From Epithemia pelagica (Eukaryota > Bacillariophyta > Bacillariophyceae > Surirellales > Surirellaceae): a stretch of DNA of 64,000 nucleotides. The stretch spans positions 1,736,001-1,800,000 of the forward strand of contig OX337233.1 of NCBI GenBank assembly GCA_946965045.2. Direction: 5' to 3'. Position 1 is the stretch's first letter. Each line of letters starts with the position of its first letter. The notes beneath the pieces are model-generated. The model saw only the letters and a program-made list of their open reading frames with translations. It was not told where the DNA came from and ran no database searches. Positions 11,617 through 22,554 of the stretch are shown here, piece after piece. The position numbers were made by a program, and so were the translations under genes.

Positions 11617-14600
11617 TTACATTTCCACTACCTGTCCTCCCTCATTACCATCATTTTCATTATGTTGTTCGTTTGTTGTGTCTTCATTCTCCACTTCCTC
11701 ATTGTTCTCTACTTGTGAATCCTTGTCTTCATCCTCATTCCGTGCTCTTTTCCTCCTCCCTCGTCCAACTTCCTCTAGACCATGTTTCAATCGAATATCA
11801 CAAATAACTGGATGAGCTTTGTTGATGGTATAATCATACCGTCCACTGTTGCTCTTTTGGAAAACGTGTTGCCTGACTTGTGAATGTAGGATTTCAAAAC
11901 ATGTCAGTCCCTTGAAACTTGGATGATCATGCATTTTCCAACCCTTGTTCGCTCTGTCTTTAGAATGAGCCAAATGGGCAACAAGGCCACATTTGGCGCA
12001 TTTGCCAACATTCGTATACATCCCCCCCCCCCCCTGGCAATTTGCCTTTCATCCACCAATATTCGACCATGCACACAACACACCGGGCTCTACCTGTGAT
12101 TTCGACTGGAACATGGCCGTCGACACACCGTGGATTGTCAGGTATGGATGCTGTTGACTGCTCCAGGTCGTCACTTGTACCCTCGTATTGTAGTAGACAC
12201 TGCGCAATAATGGTATAGAAGCCGTGTCTTGAAAGTCGCTTGCGTCTGCCTCTGACAGTTTGCTCATGACAAGAGAGATTCCATGCAATGTATGAGTCAA
12301 GAGCATGCAATCCACGACTGCGAGGTATATTTTCTTATACCATTTTTTGAAATGCCCTTTCGTACCAAAGGATCCTGCTTGGATCCTCATTTGGTCTCCT
12401 TTGTCCACGGATCCCATGTTTTGTTGGTACACTATCAAAGGATTTGGACAATTCAACTCTTTCTTCCTCGATCCAACTTGGCGCTTTACCACCCCGTGGC
12501 CAGTGTCCTCCAAACTAGAGACGAATGAGACAACCTTACTGTCAACCCACTGCCCACATAGGATTCCATTTACTAAGTCATGGATCACTTTGAAAGTGCC
12601 ACGGTTGTCCTTTGATTTCGACAAGTTCATTAGCGACTTGTCCCATCCGAGTCGATTGGAACGAACCGTTGCAGTAGAGAAACAATGGAACCGTTCTCGA
12701 AGAATGACCGCAAGTTGTGGGGCCATATCCCGTTATCCATACTGATATGGTGCATACCTTGTGTTTCTTTATTAAGGCCCAAACCATAACAAACATTCAA
12801 AACAGCTTTCATTGTAGTCGGAAAGCGATGAATACTAGGGCGGATATACGAGTTGGTTGCGTTAGCACCTTGATAGACATCAAGATGCAATATGGCATAA
12901 CTGGAGGAAGATGCCATAATGAAAAAGTCCACCCGAAATCTCTGTGGCTTGTCTTTATTGAACTGGCGAACCGGGCACATTCGCGAGCGACAACCCACTC
13001 CCCCCTCGTCAAAAGCCATGTCTTTGGGTACAAAGAATGTCTTCCTCGATGTCTCGTTGAGTTGGTTCAATAGTGTACGAAACTGGTAGCATTTGTCCCC
13101 TCCGCCAGCAGCCGCAACCTTGTTCTCGGGGTGAAATGCCCCACGTATCTGCCGGAAGCGATTCAATGTCATGTACTTCACGGCAAAACCCCGACTATCT
13201 TCAATCTCCACTGGAGGGACATCTGGTCCTAAATTGTAGGTGACGTTAGTTGTCTGGAAGTAAGCAGTGTACCCCCCACCATCAACCGGGTTTAGAGACA
13301 TTTTAAGCAAGATGCCCAGGAACCTGTACATCTCTTGGATTGTTACGTCTTTCCATCTTTGTGAATGGTAATAACCATTCCGAGACGCGTGCCGCAACTT
13401 CAAGTGTGAATGGTAGTACGCATTTGTGGACGAGGTAAGATTCGAGACCATCTGATTGGTCATCCCACCACATCTTTGGAAACACTCAAAGGGTGTAGAA
13501 AACGTTTGCCAAATTCCTGGTCGTAATCCTTCGCCCCCAAGGTACATTGATTTCTGGCGTTGCTCTGTACCAACCCAGTTGTACCCAACTGTACTCTCGC
13601 GTTCCTGGTACTTGAATTCTAGACTGCGTAAAACTTCCAGTAGCGTCTTCTGGTTATTGTCGTCTTCCGCTGAACCATTGTCATTTGCCTGCTGGTCATT
13701 CGCCTGTTGTTCGTTTTCGGCCGCTAAGTTTTCCACAACAACAGAGTCGTCGTCGTCAGAAGAGACACTTGCCTCGTCCAACGGATTGCCCGGCCTATCA
13801 TCAACGTCCGAATGAACAGATGCCTCTTCGTCGTCAGACGAATCCGAGAGAATGTCGCCCTCGATCGCTGCCAGGGATCTCCGCGTCACTATTTGGTTGA
13901 TTGGAGCCTCAATGGTTTGTGTGTTGTGTCCAGCGACCATCGGTAAGTCATCTGGTGGCATCGTACGAAGCATTGCCCGCCCTTGGGCCCGAAGGGTGTC
14001 CTCACTATTCGATTGGTTTCCCCCGACCATGTTTTCACGACCATGTGGTGCGGTTGGACGAGCACCAGTATTCTTGGTCAATGGGCTGTTGACAGGAACT
14101 TGGTTGCCAACTCGAGTAGGGACCGCAGGAGCATTGTTTTGTTGTTGCTGAGGCTGTGTACCTCGGCTGTTAATTTAAGTATTGATCAATTCCTTGTTTG
14201 TCTGACTGGAAGTGAACGACACAACTGACCATTCGATTGGAATATTGTCGCCATGTTGCCACTCAATGAAAAAGGTGTAATTATTTCTCTTGGCAGGACA
14301 AGCAACAATTCGACCATTCAGCATGTATGGATTCGAGTCAGACTGTTGTGGAAACTTTGCAAGGAAGGCATCGTGAAAACCGTCTTTCAACCAAAACGTG
14401 TGTGGTGCTCGTAGTTGTTGTTTCGCGAAGGAGAATCTGTTTCTTGTTTGCTTCGGTGGTCGGTTCAAAGTCGTTGGTTGTTGTGCAGGAGGAGGACGCA
14501 GCTGTTGAGGAGGTTGTTGTTGTTGCTGAGGAGGGGGTTGTGAAAAAGGGCAAGGTTCTTGTGGTGGAGGTGACTGCAAGGTTGGGGGGTTTGGATCTTG

Positions 14601-14657
14601 CGTAACGACAATTGGGCCTTCTTTTTCAGAAGCATCTTCAGTGGCGTTGCCCGACAT
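11617..14657 (-). pseudogene. piggyBac-type transposase (DDE_Tnp_1_7), broken
   Basis: The frame starts at an ATG at 14657. An N-terminal domain (FWLKDGFHDAFLAKFPQ through IEWSVVSF) follows a Gln/Pro-rich leader. An in-frame TAA sits at 14175-14177. The same frame then continues through an acidic region to the DDE_Tnp_1_7 core: FRQIRGAFHPEN, MAFDEGGVGCRS, FIMASSSSYAILHLDVYQG and MDNGIWPHNLRSFF. Frameshifts near 12700, 12300 and 12028 carry it on through TVRSNRLGW, SVDKGDQMR and a C-terminal Cys pair region (CVVC, then KCAKCGLVAHLAH). The last shift lies in a run of 13 C at 12022-12034. The tail is acidic. The transposase would cut and paste the element at TTAA sites; as read it cannot make full-length protein. 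Confidence 0.88.
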
Positions 14658-15016
14658 TGGACTATTAGGAACCCAATGGTTCGATCCTTCGAATACTTGT
14701 TGAATGGATTCTATACGCCGTGGTACTTCTAGTTCTTTTCATCAACCTCAAACAAGTGGCATCTGTCAGGGTATCAGATGACTGCCAAAAAATGAGCAAA
14801 ACTGCCGATTCTTCTATCGAAAATTTGACGATGATACAGTCATAATTGAACTATATTGTCTTAGAGTAAAATTTTCAAAATTTCACCAGCTTCCGTTTGG
14901 AAGTGTTCATTGTCCTCAATACAAGGTAGGAGAAGAGATATGATTGATCAAATGAAATGGAGGTGCGTATGTGAGTCTCATTTTGGAATTGAGGTGCACA
15001 TGTGATACTCGGTGTT

Positions 15017-15028
15017 GATTGGCGTTAA
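15017..15028 (-). repeat. right terminal inverted repeat and TTAA target duplication of piggyBac
   Basis: GATTGGCG followed by TTAA, the mirror of the left end at 10807-10818. Confidence 0.88.
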
Positions 15029-15160
15029 TTACTCATAGCTAACTCCCGTCCTCTCAAAACCTTTCCAAGACTTAAACTCAACACACATCCGGGTACCCCT
15101 GGTCGCACAACACGCCGCACATTCCTGGCAAATCGCAAAAATTTGGATTAAGTCTCGCCA

Positions 15161-15661
15161 ATGAAGTCACCGTCATCTGAGAAATCTGTCAGCACAGTTA
15201 CTGCCGCATCCCAATCTCAACAAGACCTAACGGCGTTCAGAAAAGGAACTAAGCGCGACTCAACTGCGTATGAGATATTCAAGGATGAACGATACTACGA
15301 TTCATTCTGGCGTGTATTCAAGACTACAGCTAAGGCCCAAGGTCTATCCAATGTCCTGAATTTCAAATATACAGCACCCAAAGACGATGAGTATGCTAAA
15401 GAACTTTTCCAAGAGCAAGAAGTATTTCTTTACTCGGTTCTTGTCCGTATCATCCAGACTGACCAAGGTCGAGCCTATGTACGTGAACGTGAACATGATG
15501 AAGATGCGCGTGCCGTATTGCAGAAGTTACATTCCTTGCATACCAAATATGATCTCACAAAGCGAGAAGTCCAACACTTAACCAACTACATTTCCAATCT
15601 ACGTCTTGACGACAAATGGCGGGGAACAACACGTCAATTTCTTCGACACTTTCAAGAATAG
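15161..15661 (+). pseudogene. copia Gag
   Basis: The frame begins at ATG 15161. It contains FRKGTKRDSTAYEIFKDER, FWRVFKTTAKAQGLSNVL, a helical stretch with LFQEQEVFLYSVLVRIIQ, and REVQHLTNYISNLRLDDKW followed by GTTRQFLRHFQE. This is the order I know from diatom copia Gag proteins, where the KR-D...ERY motif opens the capsid-like domain. A TAG at 15659 stops it, and the expected continuation (RTRMTFLMQAVEKVPE) is visible in another frame at about 15700-15750, so this Gag is truncated by mutation. It would form the virus-like particle that packages element RNA. Confidence 0.75.
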
Positions 15662-15763
15662 CTACATTTGCTAGACAATCTAGTGGCATGTCTGATTGCA
15701 TTCCTGATCGTACCAGGATGACTTTCCTCATGCAGGCTGTAGAAAAGGTACCGGAGTAACAAG

Positions 15764-16345
15764 ATGATTCAAGCACCGTCGTCAACAACGTCAAGGAAAG
15801 TGCAAACACATGCCCTTGACATTGATCCGAAACCTGATCCTGCCTCTGATGACAACTCGCCTGGCATGGCTTCTGAGCATCAAGATGATTCAGATCCGGT
15901 TACACAATTTATAAACCAAGCCATGACGACTGATATCAATCATCCTGCAACTGACTTGACTAGTGTCCTTTCTAACGCCAAGTCCAAGACGAGCAAGAAG
16001 GTTACTCTCAACGCCAACATGCATAAACAAGAAGAACATGTACCACGCTATTTGTATTCCAGGAAATCTACTCTACCAGGCAATCAATTGATTGACCGTG
16101 GTGCTAATGGAGGACTTGCTGGTTCTGACATGCGCATCCTTTCCAAGACTGGCCGTCATATCACTATTGTGGGTATTGATAACCATGAACTTACTGGACT
16201 TCCTGTCGTCACATGTGTCGCAAAGTTTGAGACCAATGATGGACCTATTGTCGGCATCTTCAATGAATATGCTTATTATGGCAAGGGCTTATCTATCCAT
16301 GCTCCTGGTCAATTTGAACATTTCGGACTTGCTGTTGATGAATGA
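15764..16345 (+). pseudogene. copia aspartic protease region
   Basis: The frame carries YSRKSTLPGNQLIDRGANGG followed by LAGSDMRILSKTGRHITIVG, NHELTGLPVVTCVAKFET and FNEYAYYGKGLSIHAPGQF. DRGANGG is the form of the D-x-G-A active-site motif that I recall from this diatom copia lineage. The protease would process Gag-Pol. A TGA at 16343 ends the frame, but the same frame goes on downstream (VDGKQRITTLDGRAIPLHI, PYDNYGEYTDRVV, HRRYQEAYDWKKVRPFFGW) with further stops, so this is a decayed polyprotein and not a separate gene. Confidence 0.72.
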
Positions 16346-17050
16346 TCCGTTAAGGTTGATGGTAAGCAACGCATCACTACACTTGATGGTCGTGCTATCC
16401 CTCTTCATATCAAGGAAGGATTAGCATATATTCACTCCTTGGGTATCTCCAGTGACGATGATATGAACACCTTACCTCAGATCATCTTCACGTTGCCCGA
16501 CACCTGGGACCCCGGTGTTTTGGACCATTCACATTCTCCTACATCCTCTGACAAGCAACGATTCTAATTGGAAAAAGTCAAGACTGATGGTAGTATGCCG
16601 AATCATCCGTATGACAATTATGGGGAGTACACTGATCGCGTTGTCTGCAACCTCAATCTCCTTTTGGACTTACCATGTGATCATGGACCTGGCGATGCAC
16701 CCTTCTTTTCTATCTATGCTGATGAAGATGGTAATGATCCTACCCTTCATGCCTCTGTTCACCGTCGTTACCAGGAAGCATATGACTGGAAGAAGGTCCG
16801 TCCATTCTTTGGTTGGTAATCTGAAGACGTTATTGCCGATACGTTCAAGCACACCACACGTAATGGTAGCATTACTTTTGATCAAGACACCCTCAAGAAA
16901 CATTTTAAGGCTGCTCCATGCCCGCCTTCCTCGCCGTTGTACAGTCCCCAATTTGAATCACCCATGGTTGTCAATCTTGCAACGAACCATTTAAGTCTTG
17001 AATCATGTTACAATTTTGTCGTTTTCGGATGTCACAAATATCCAGACATT

Positions 17051-18369
17051 CTGGAATAGTCCATAAATTTGTTGGAGAGTTAAGTGTATTGATTGGGAGC
17101 ATAAATTTGGGGGACATTTCATGACGCCCAACTGTCTGTCAGGACAAAGAAAGTCGAGCCAGTTTTGCAGAGGGTTTTCTTTCTGTTGTTGTTTCACATT
17201 GTCTATGGCTGAATCATTTGATGGTGGTTGGAGTATATTGTGTGGTTATGCTTCCAAAAGCGTGGGGCTGGGGATGGGTGATTGTAATCAAATCTTCTGA
17301 ATGTGTGTGTTCATCCCCCACAGTCATCTCTCCATAGGAAGAGCGATGAGATGTTATTGACGAGTGAAAGAAGACAAGACAACCCCGTAGATCTCGACTT
17401 GACCGAAGACAGAGTTCACGATTTAACCGAAGATATGATACTATCTCCTGTGACCATGGAACAGATAGTCAATTGGTTGGATATGACCACGAAGCAAAGC
17501 CCTAATCGAGACTCGGCCAATGTTGTATTCGTCGTTCCTACGGATTCCATTGTGACTTCAAGTACTTAAGTATCAGAATCTTACAGCTAAGTAGGTCTAT
17601 TATATCGGATTGTTGTCGGCATGTGGAATGTCTACGTACTACGATTACTTAGTCCCCCCCCCCCCCTTTGACTTCGACGCAACGGAAGTGTACAACATCT
17701 CCTCCTCGTCGTGATTTTGTCGGGGGCATTTTTCGGGGGCCTAACTCCTCGGTTCCCTCTTCTTCTGGTGAATGACAGCAGAGCCCATGTTTCTGCAATA
17801 TTTCTCTGGTTACTGCTCCAGCACTTATAGCGACAGCAGATAATATTGAAAGGTTTTTTATACAAAGTTCTGGAGTTCATGGTTTTGAGTGTTGTGTGTT
17901 GTGTTAAATTCTTGTAGACGTGTTGGAGAGAGGTCGGGGATGCCAAAAGTTGAAACGGGGTTTCCAAAAAGTTTCAACAAAAAGTTTCAAACAAAAGTTG
18001 AAAGTTGAAACTTTTTTGTTCTTTGCCATGAAGCCAGTACCCCAGATCTGATAACCGATGTTGAGAACCACCCACATCAAAAGTCAAAAGTCGATTTTTC
18101 CATGATTTTTGTCACCCGTGAAACAGGGCCTAAGAAGAGTATTTCTAGAGAGTTAGCAACCTGCTGTGAAGATGAACTACAAAGGTAGCATTCGACAAAG
18201 ATGAGTTGACGTTTTGATTTGTTTTGAAATGACTAAATAAATTGTTAGTTCCCACGACATGAAACCCAACGAGATTTCTCACCTATCTTACAAACAACAT
18301 TTTGAGAAGAACTTGAATCCATGGGTGCAATAACTTTGCAATAGAAATGCATTGGGCTTCTTAAAGTAA
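17051..18369. other. intergenic; homopolymer C run and GTTGAAA cluster
   Basis: No recognised gene. A short frame at 17303-17569 (+) is acidic and has no motif. A C homopolymer of about 14 lies near 17655. At 17949-18011 the words GTTGAAAC and GTTTCAAC alternate, giving several short inverted repeats. Confidence 0.5.
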
Positions 18370-18379
18370 TCCCGTATAT

Positions 18380-18960
18380 GGCTGGTGAGATTGCCCTGGA
18401 TTTGGCACTCGTCCATGCTGTCAGCTACAACAAAGTAGAAAATCTGTTTGGGCAGTTGTTGATGTCATTCACAATTGTTCCAAACTGTGAATGACTTTCA
18501 CATCCTCGGACAACAACAAAGCCTGGCAGAAGGATTGAAGGCATGGAGTGGTACAGGATTTGATTGCTGTACAGGGGCCATTGATGGAATCCTCATATGG
18601 ATTGAAAGGCCATCCGAAATATGATATGGAGTCAAGAAATTTTTCTGTCGAAGGAAGAAAAAGTTTGTATTCAATATGCAAGGTCTATGCAATAGTAATG
18701 GCAGATTTCTGGATGTCTCAATAGGCCACCTGGTTCAACATCAGCCTACCTTACGTTTGTCCCCAGTTCATTATAATGGAACGTTGAAAAGCCCAACTTC
18801 CTGGCGCCTGGTCTGGCCATTTTTGGACAAAATGCTTGCGTCTCATGCCAGTACATTGTGGCACACTTAAAGAATATTTCCGGTGGAGCACAAGATGCCT
18901 TCAACTTTTACCAATCTCAGCTGCACATAAGGATAGAGTCAGGGTGCTGAAGTTGACCTT
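18380..18960 (+). pseudogene. HARBI1/PIF-Harbinger DDE_4 transposase remnant
   Basis: Fragments in three frames spell out the family. FDCCTGAIDGILIWIERPS is the first-Asp motif. KKFFCRRKKKFVFNMQGLCN and GRFLDVSIGH follow, then FLAPGLAIFGQNACV (second Asp region, with the Asp lost) and SGGAQDAFNFYQSQLHIRIE. That order and spacing match nuclease DDE_4 transposases of PIF/Harbinger elements. Several frameshifts and stops make it dead. No partner Myb-like ORF or terminal repeats were identified. Confidence 0.8.
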
Positions 18961-19640
18961 TATTTTTTTGGACTTATTGAATTAATTTCCAAAATTTTAA
19001 CGTTTTCAGGAAAGTTAAATCGAATCACGTCACGTTGCTTTGCACTTTTTGGCCCTACTGTCAAATGCACTTTTCTTGAAAATGACTTAGAACTAAAAGT
19101 GTCTAAATCGTCAAGTCCCTCCCTGTCGAATACCACTTTGATTCCCACTTTCCAACCGCTTAAGTTCTTGACTTTCCCGGCAAAGTCACAGTCGAATCGT
19201 AGCCACTGATATCTGACTTTCTTACCTCCATTTAATTTGCGACTTCCCCCAGACTGACTTTGTTGTCACTAATCAAATCGCCTGCATCGGCCAAAGTCAA
19301 CATATAGTCTGATACCACCTAACACTAATGATACCAGTCATTTTGCAACAACCCTCGTCCAACGACATTGTTTCATCTTATCTCCTGGGACATATAGTCT
19401 GATACCACCTAACACCAATGATACCAGTCGTTTTGCAACAACCCTCTTCCAACGACATTGTTTCATCTTATCTCCCATGTCCGCCGCAACAACCAACACC
19501 GTCATTGGATGTGGTGCCAGCAGAAACAACAATGATGACAAAGCCAACTCCAACAACGACAACGACTCTCCTTCTGCTGAAGTGATGCAGAAGTACAAGC
19601 AAGAGAAGAAGCCCATTTCCTTTCAGCAAGCAACAAATCC
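18961..19640. other. intergenic with 90-bp tandem repeat
   Basis: No gene recognised apart from the repeat at 19300-19476. The left half is rich in short GTCAA and CTTTGAC words in both orientations. Confidence 0.45.
19300..19476. repeat. 90-bp tandem duplication
   Basis: Copies at 19300-19389 and 19390-19476 differ at only a few positions (for example ACTAATG versus ACCAATG, and CTCGTCC versus CTCTTCC). Confidence 0.88.
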
Positions 19641-19644
19641 GTAT

Positions 19645-20190
19645 TCAAGAACCTAAAGTCTTCATTATGGGGTCTTGTTGGCCACATTGACTGGGTACGT
19701 TTAAAAAATAACGCTACAAGAATCAACCAGTGGACACATCCGAGTATCTTGAATCGGATGGAAACACTCGAGACAAGTCATTACTCGGGATTGCCAAGAG
19801 ATTGACCATTTGTCCATTGTGCTTTGCAAATAAGAGATCTCTTCAAATCCATCATCATCCACGGCAATTCTGGAGTATCTTCAAACATCCAGCAACATTG
19901 TTTGAAGCACCACAAAGAAGACGTTGACAAGAAGACTCGCGAAGAATGTATCAACAAAAATAACAACCAGAAAAGATTTCTTCCTTCGTCCCGACTACCA
20001 TCACTTGTGCAGATGCAAGGAAACATTTTCACATCAAGATTTTTGAGAATGGGGTTTCCTTCTCATATAGTAGAGAAACGTGCCTTTCGAGCTCTACTTG
20101 AGTACGCAGTGACCAACACTTCTGTCCTGAATTTGCATGACTGCTCCATTGCAAACGGAGCCATGATGGCTAATGGCTATGCAAATTGAG
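19645..20190 (+). pseudogene. possible hAT/BED-finger transposon fragment
   Basis: Plus-strand frames give GLVGHIDWVRLKNNATRIN, a CPLC pair in one frame, NSGVSSNIQQHCLKHHKED in the next, then MGFPSHIVEKRAFRALLEYA. A C-x2-C ... H-x4-H arrangement followed by a PF-x-VEK-x-FR-LL segment resembles BED-finger N-termini of hAT-like proteins. The frames are broken and no DDE or dimerisation region follows, so this is tentative. Confidence 0.3.
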
Positions 20191-20739
20191 TTGTAATTGC
20201 ACCGGAGAGGAGTGCTGAGCTTTTCCTTGATCTTATCACCAGTGAAAAAGGGCATCACATCATCTGGTATTAGTGCATGTCTTGTCTGAAAGTCGTTGTG
20301 AAGGTCAGGGTACACCTTCAAAATTGGCCAAAGTTCTGCATTCTTGACTTTGTTGGCACAAATTTCATAAAAGTTCCTGGGGTGTACTTCCAAATTCCTG
20401 GCATTTGTGACTGAACAATCTTGCCATTCATGAATTTTCACGTACACGTCATAGACCTTGCCCTGCACCATGGCATGGAACAGCCAAAGATAGGGTTCCC
20501 TGCTAACCTGTCCATCCTGAAGAATGCAAACAGCAACGCGCCAAGAAAACTACCTATATCACAACAAAGCAAGAGCTGTTGGCATTGGTTTATGATATAC
20601 AAGTGCATCTACTTCCAATACACAATATCCATGTCTACTCCAGCCATACCAGTACTGTCTGCGCCATGAATATATCAGTCATGCACCCTGACCAGACCTG
20701 CACACCCACACACACACCTTAGTCCTAAAGCTCACAATC

Positions 20740-20885
20740 ATTAACATTACCATTTCATCACTTCTTCAGTGTCCTGACTGTCCCTATGATAGAATCTTTG
20801 ATTTGGCTTTGTTCTCTGACCCGGGGAGAACTCAGCTATCAGTTGGTAATCGATTGTGGCTCTTCTAGAGCATGTATTGACAGAT
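20740..20885. repeat. diverged copy of the 9.9-kb leader-like repeat
   Basis: About 130 bp collinear with 9895-10028, same orientation, roughly 65-70% identical by eye, preceded by an AC-rich run. It is possibly an old retroelement leader or LTR. No gag follows here. Confidence 0.45.
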
Positions 20886-21019
20886 CTTTACTAGCAGTAA
20901 AGGTAGATTTATGACCAAGTAGCCTTGTGGCCAAGAATGCATTTCTGGTGCAGAGTCACAAAGACAGGCAGTCATGAAAGCAACAATTTATCAAACCAAC
21001 TCTTCATCATTGCATGTTA

Positions 21020-22000
21020 ATCCATGCTCTTGCTCCAAAAAATTTATGATGCCGTGTTACCGAAGGATAGTGTTTTGAAGTGCTGCAGGTGCCAGCAATA
21101 TTCCCCTCTATATAAAGGTGTTGGAGTGCATTTGAAAAGAAAGATAGGTCAAGTCAACAAAGCTCCTCCCCGAACTCGACAAGGCAAACAAAGAGAGAAG
21201 AAAATGGTTTTGACTTGTTGTCATGGTTTGAAGAAATTGAAATCCCAGCCCTAGAGCGACTGTGTGAGCAGGTTGCAACAAGTGGGAAGCGGCCTATCGT
21301 GCGATACCAGATGGATGGAGCTGGACCACATCAGGCCACGACCCTTAACAATTTTCTTGAAGAAGCATCTGCCAAGCGTCAATGGATTCTTAAATTTCAG
21401 CCGTCCAATTCGCCCATCACAAACGTGAAGGACGACTGTGTTTTCCCAGCCCTGGGATCACAAAGGGAAGTCAAATTTTTAGCCCAGATGAGTTGTGGGC
21501 AGCAGTAGAAAAGTGTTGGAGAGAGTTCAGTTTGGACTCGCTGGAACGTGGCTATGTGCGGCATAGCCAAATTGCGAGTGCATTGATTAAGTGTGAGGGT
21601 GGCAATGATTTTGTCCAGGATCGTGGAGGACTTCATTACAACGCAAGGAATTGCTTTATGACAGTTTGTGATGACAATGGCACTCCTGTTGGGGTTCAAA
21701 GTTGAAATGGTTTCATGGTACAGTGACACGAACGACAACAATGAATATGGGTTGTCAACAACAACCCAGCAACAACACACAACAAAAGCTAAAGTACAAG
21801 ATTCTGGATGTTGGAGAAAGCTTGAAAGACAACCTTGCAAGGATGACATCTGCTGAGATCAGAACTCTATTTCATGAGCTCCTTGTTCACCATGATTGGA
21901 TCCACGCATTGCTGAGGCTTTTGTTGCATTGGAGGATGCCCAATTTTTGGACAATGATGATGATTGAATTATCACTGATTTTTAGAGTAGTTTCAATGCA
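21020..22000 (+). pseudogene. mariner/Tc1-like DDE transposase remnant
   Basis: Three frames follow one another. LLSWFEEIEIPALERLCEQ is followed by PIVRYQMDGAGPHQATTLNN (an x-x-D-x-A-G-P-H second-Asp motif), and then ILKFQPSNSPITNVKDDC (the SP-x-x-N-x-x-D region that closes the DDE/D triad). After a frameshift near 21480 comes SPDELWAAVEKCWREFSLDS, and then RGYVRHSQIASALIKCEGG. I assign it to the Tc1/mariner-type DDE superfamily on this motif spacing; the exact family is uncertain. The N-terminal DNA-binding part is degraded, and frameshifts near 21220 and 21480 inactivate the gene. Confidence 0.6.
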
Positions 22001-22181
22001 TAAAGGCAAGAATAGAATCAAATTCAGCATCTCATTGAAATGTCTCTAGCTTTAAGGTTGGAATTTGCGTTGGTACCTAGCGTGCTTTCTGCACATAGAA
22101 AGCGTGTTACACACATTATCCGGATAAAAAATATAGGAGACCGGAGTCTGGAGTAATACTATGTTTACTACTAGGAATGCC

Positions 22182-22224
22182 GACGACGAGGGCTGCGACG
22201 ACGAGGGCTGCGACGACGAGGGCT
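22182..22224. repeat. 15-bp tandem repeat, three copies
   Basis: The unit GACGACGAGGGCTGC occurs at 22182, 22197 and 22212 (the last is incomplete). It lies about 330 bp before the integrase ORF. Confidence 0.92.
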
Positions 22225-22554
22225 TAGGATGACGAGGAGGGCAATAGCAACGAGAAGTGGACCACATAAGCGAGTTTGCCAAGGTTGACCTCACGCAGTC
22301 CATGACGAGGAGCTATTTACCCGATGAGAAGTCCTAAGTACCAACAAGTGTGCCCCGGTAAGAAGGCCTAGACACAGTAAAAGTTGTTAGCTTCCTTTGT
22401 AACGAAACGGTCTTGCTTCTTCTTTCCTGTTTTCCTTTCCTTTAAGATTCAAGACGATACGTAATCTGTCTGTCGCAAACAACAGTGTGGTAGTTTGGAC
22501 AGCTTGTGGTTGGAGACGACAGTGTGGTAGCTCTTCCAGAAGATTACGTTCCTC

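Larger units (their letters stand above)
10811..15024 (-). mobile_element. piggyBac-like DNA transposon, complete ends
   Basis: The element is bounded by TTAA at 10807-10810 and TTAA at 15025-15028, the target duplication typical of piggyBac. Its ends are inverted: CGCCAATC at 10811-10818 and GATTGGCG at 15017-15024. A second, subterminal inverted motif TGTGCACCTCAATT lies about 45 bp from the left end (near 10856) and about 30 bp from the right end. Inside are an accessory ORF (+, 11020-11579) and the transposase (-, 14657-11617), arranged convergently with about 40 bp between them. Both genes are frameshifted, so this copy is probably inactive, although its ends look fully preserved. Confidence 0.9.
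15161..17050 (+). mobile_element. copia-type LTR retrotransposon remnant (gag, protease, start of integrase region)
   Basis: Gag, protease and the region leading to integrase follow each other in one frame, interrupted by stops at 15659, 16343, 16565 and 16817 and small shifts near 15680-15760. Nothing recognisable as integrase core, RT or RNase H follows, so the 3' half is lost. No LTR pair was identified. The possible leader repeat and unknown ORF before the piggyBac insertion may be its 5' part. Confidence 0.75.

Noticed and set aside
12283-12745. Plus-strand ORFs opposite the piggyBac transposase
   Set aside because: The minus strand carries the DDE_Tnp_1_7 motifs here; the plus frames are shadows.
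17632-17967. Minus-strand 111-codon ORF containing a poly-C run
   Set aside because: It has no motif and is Arg-rich because of the homopolymer and GC words; treated as chance.
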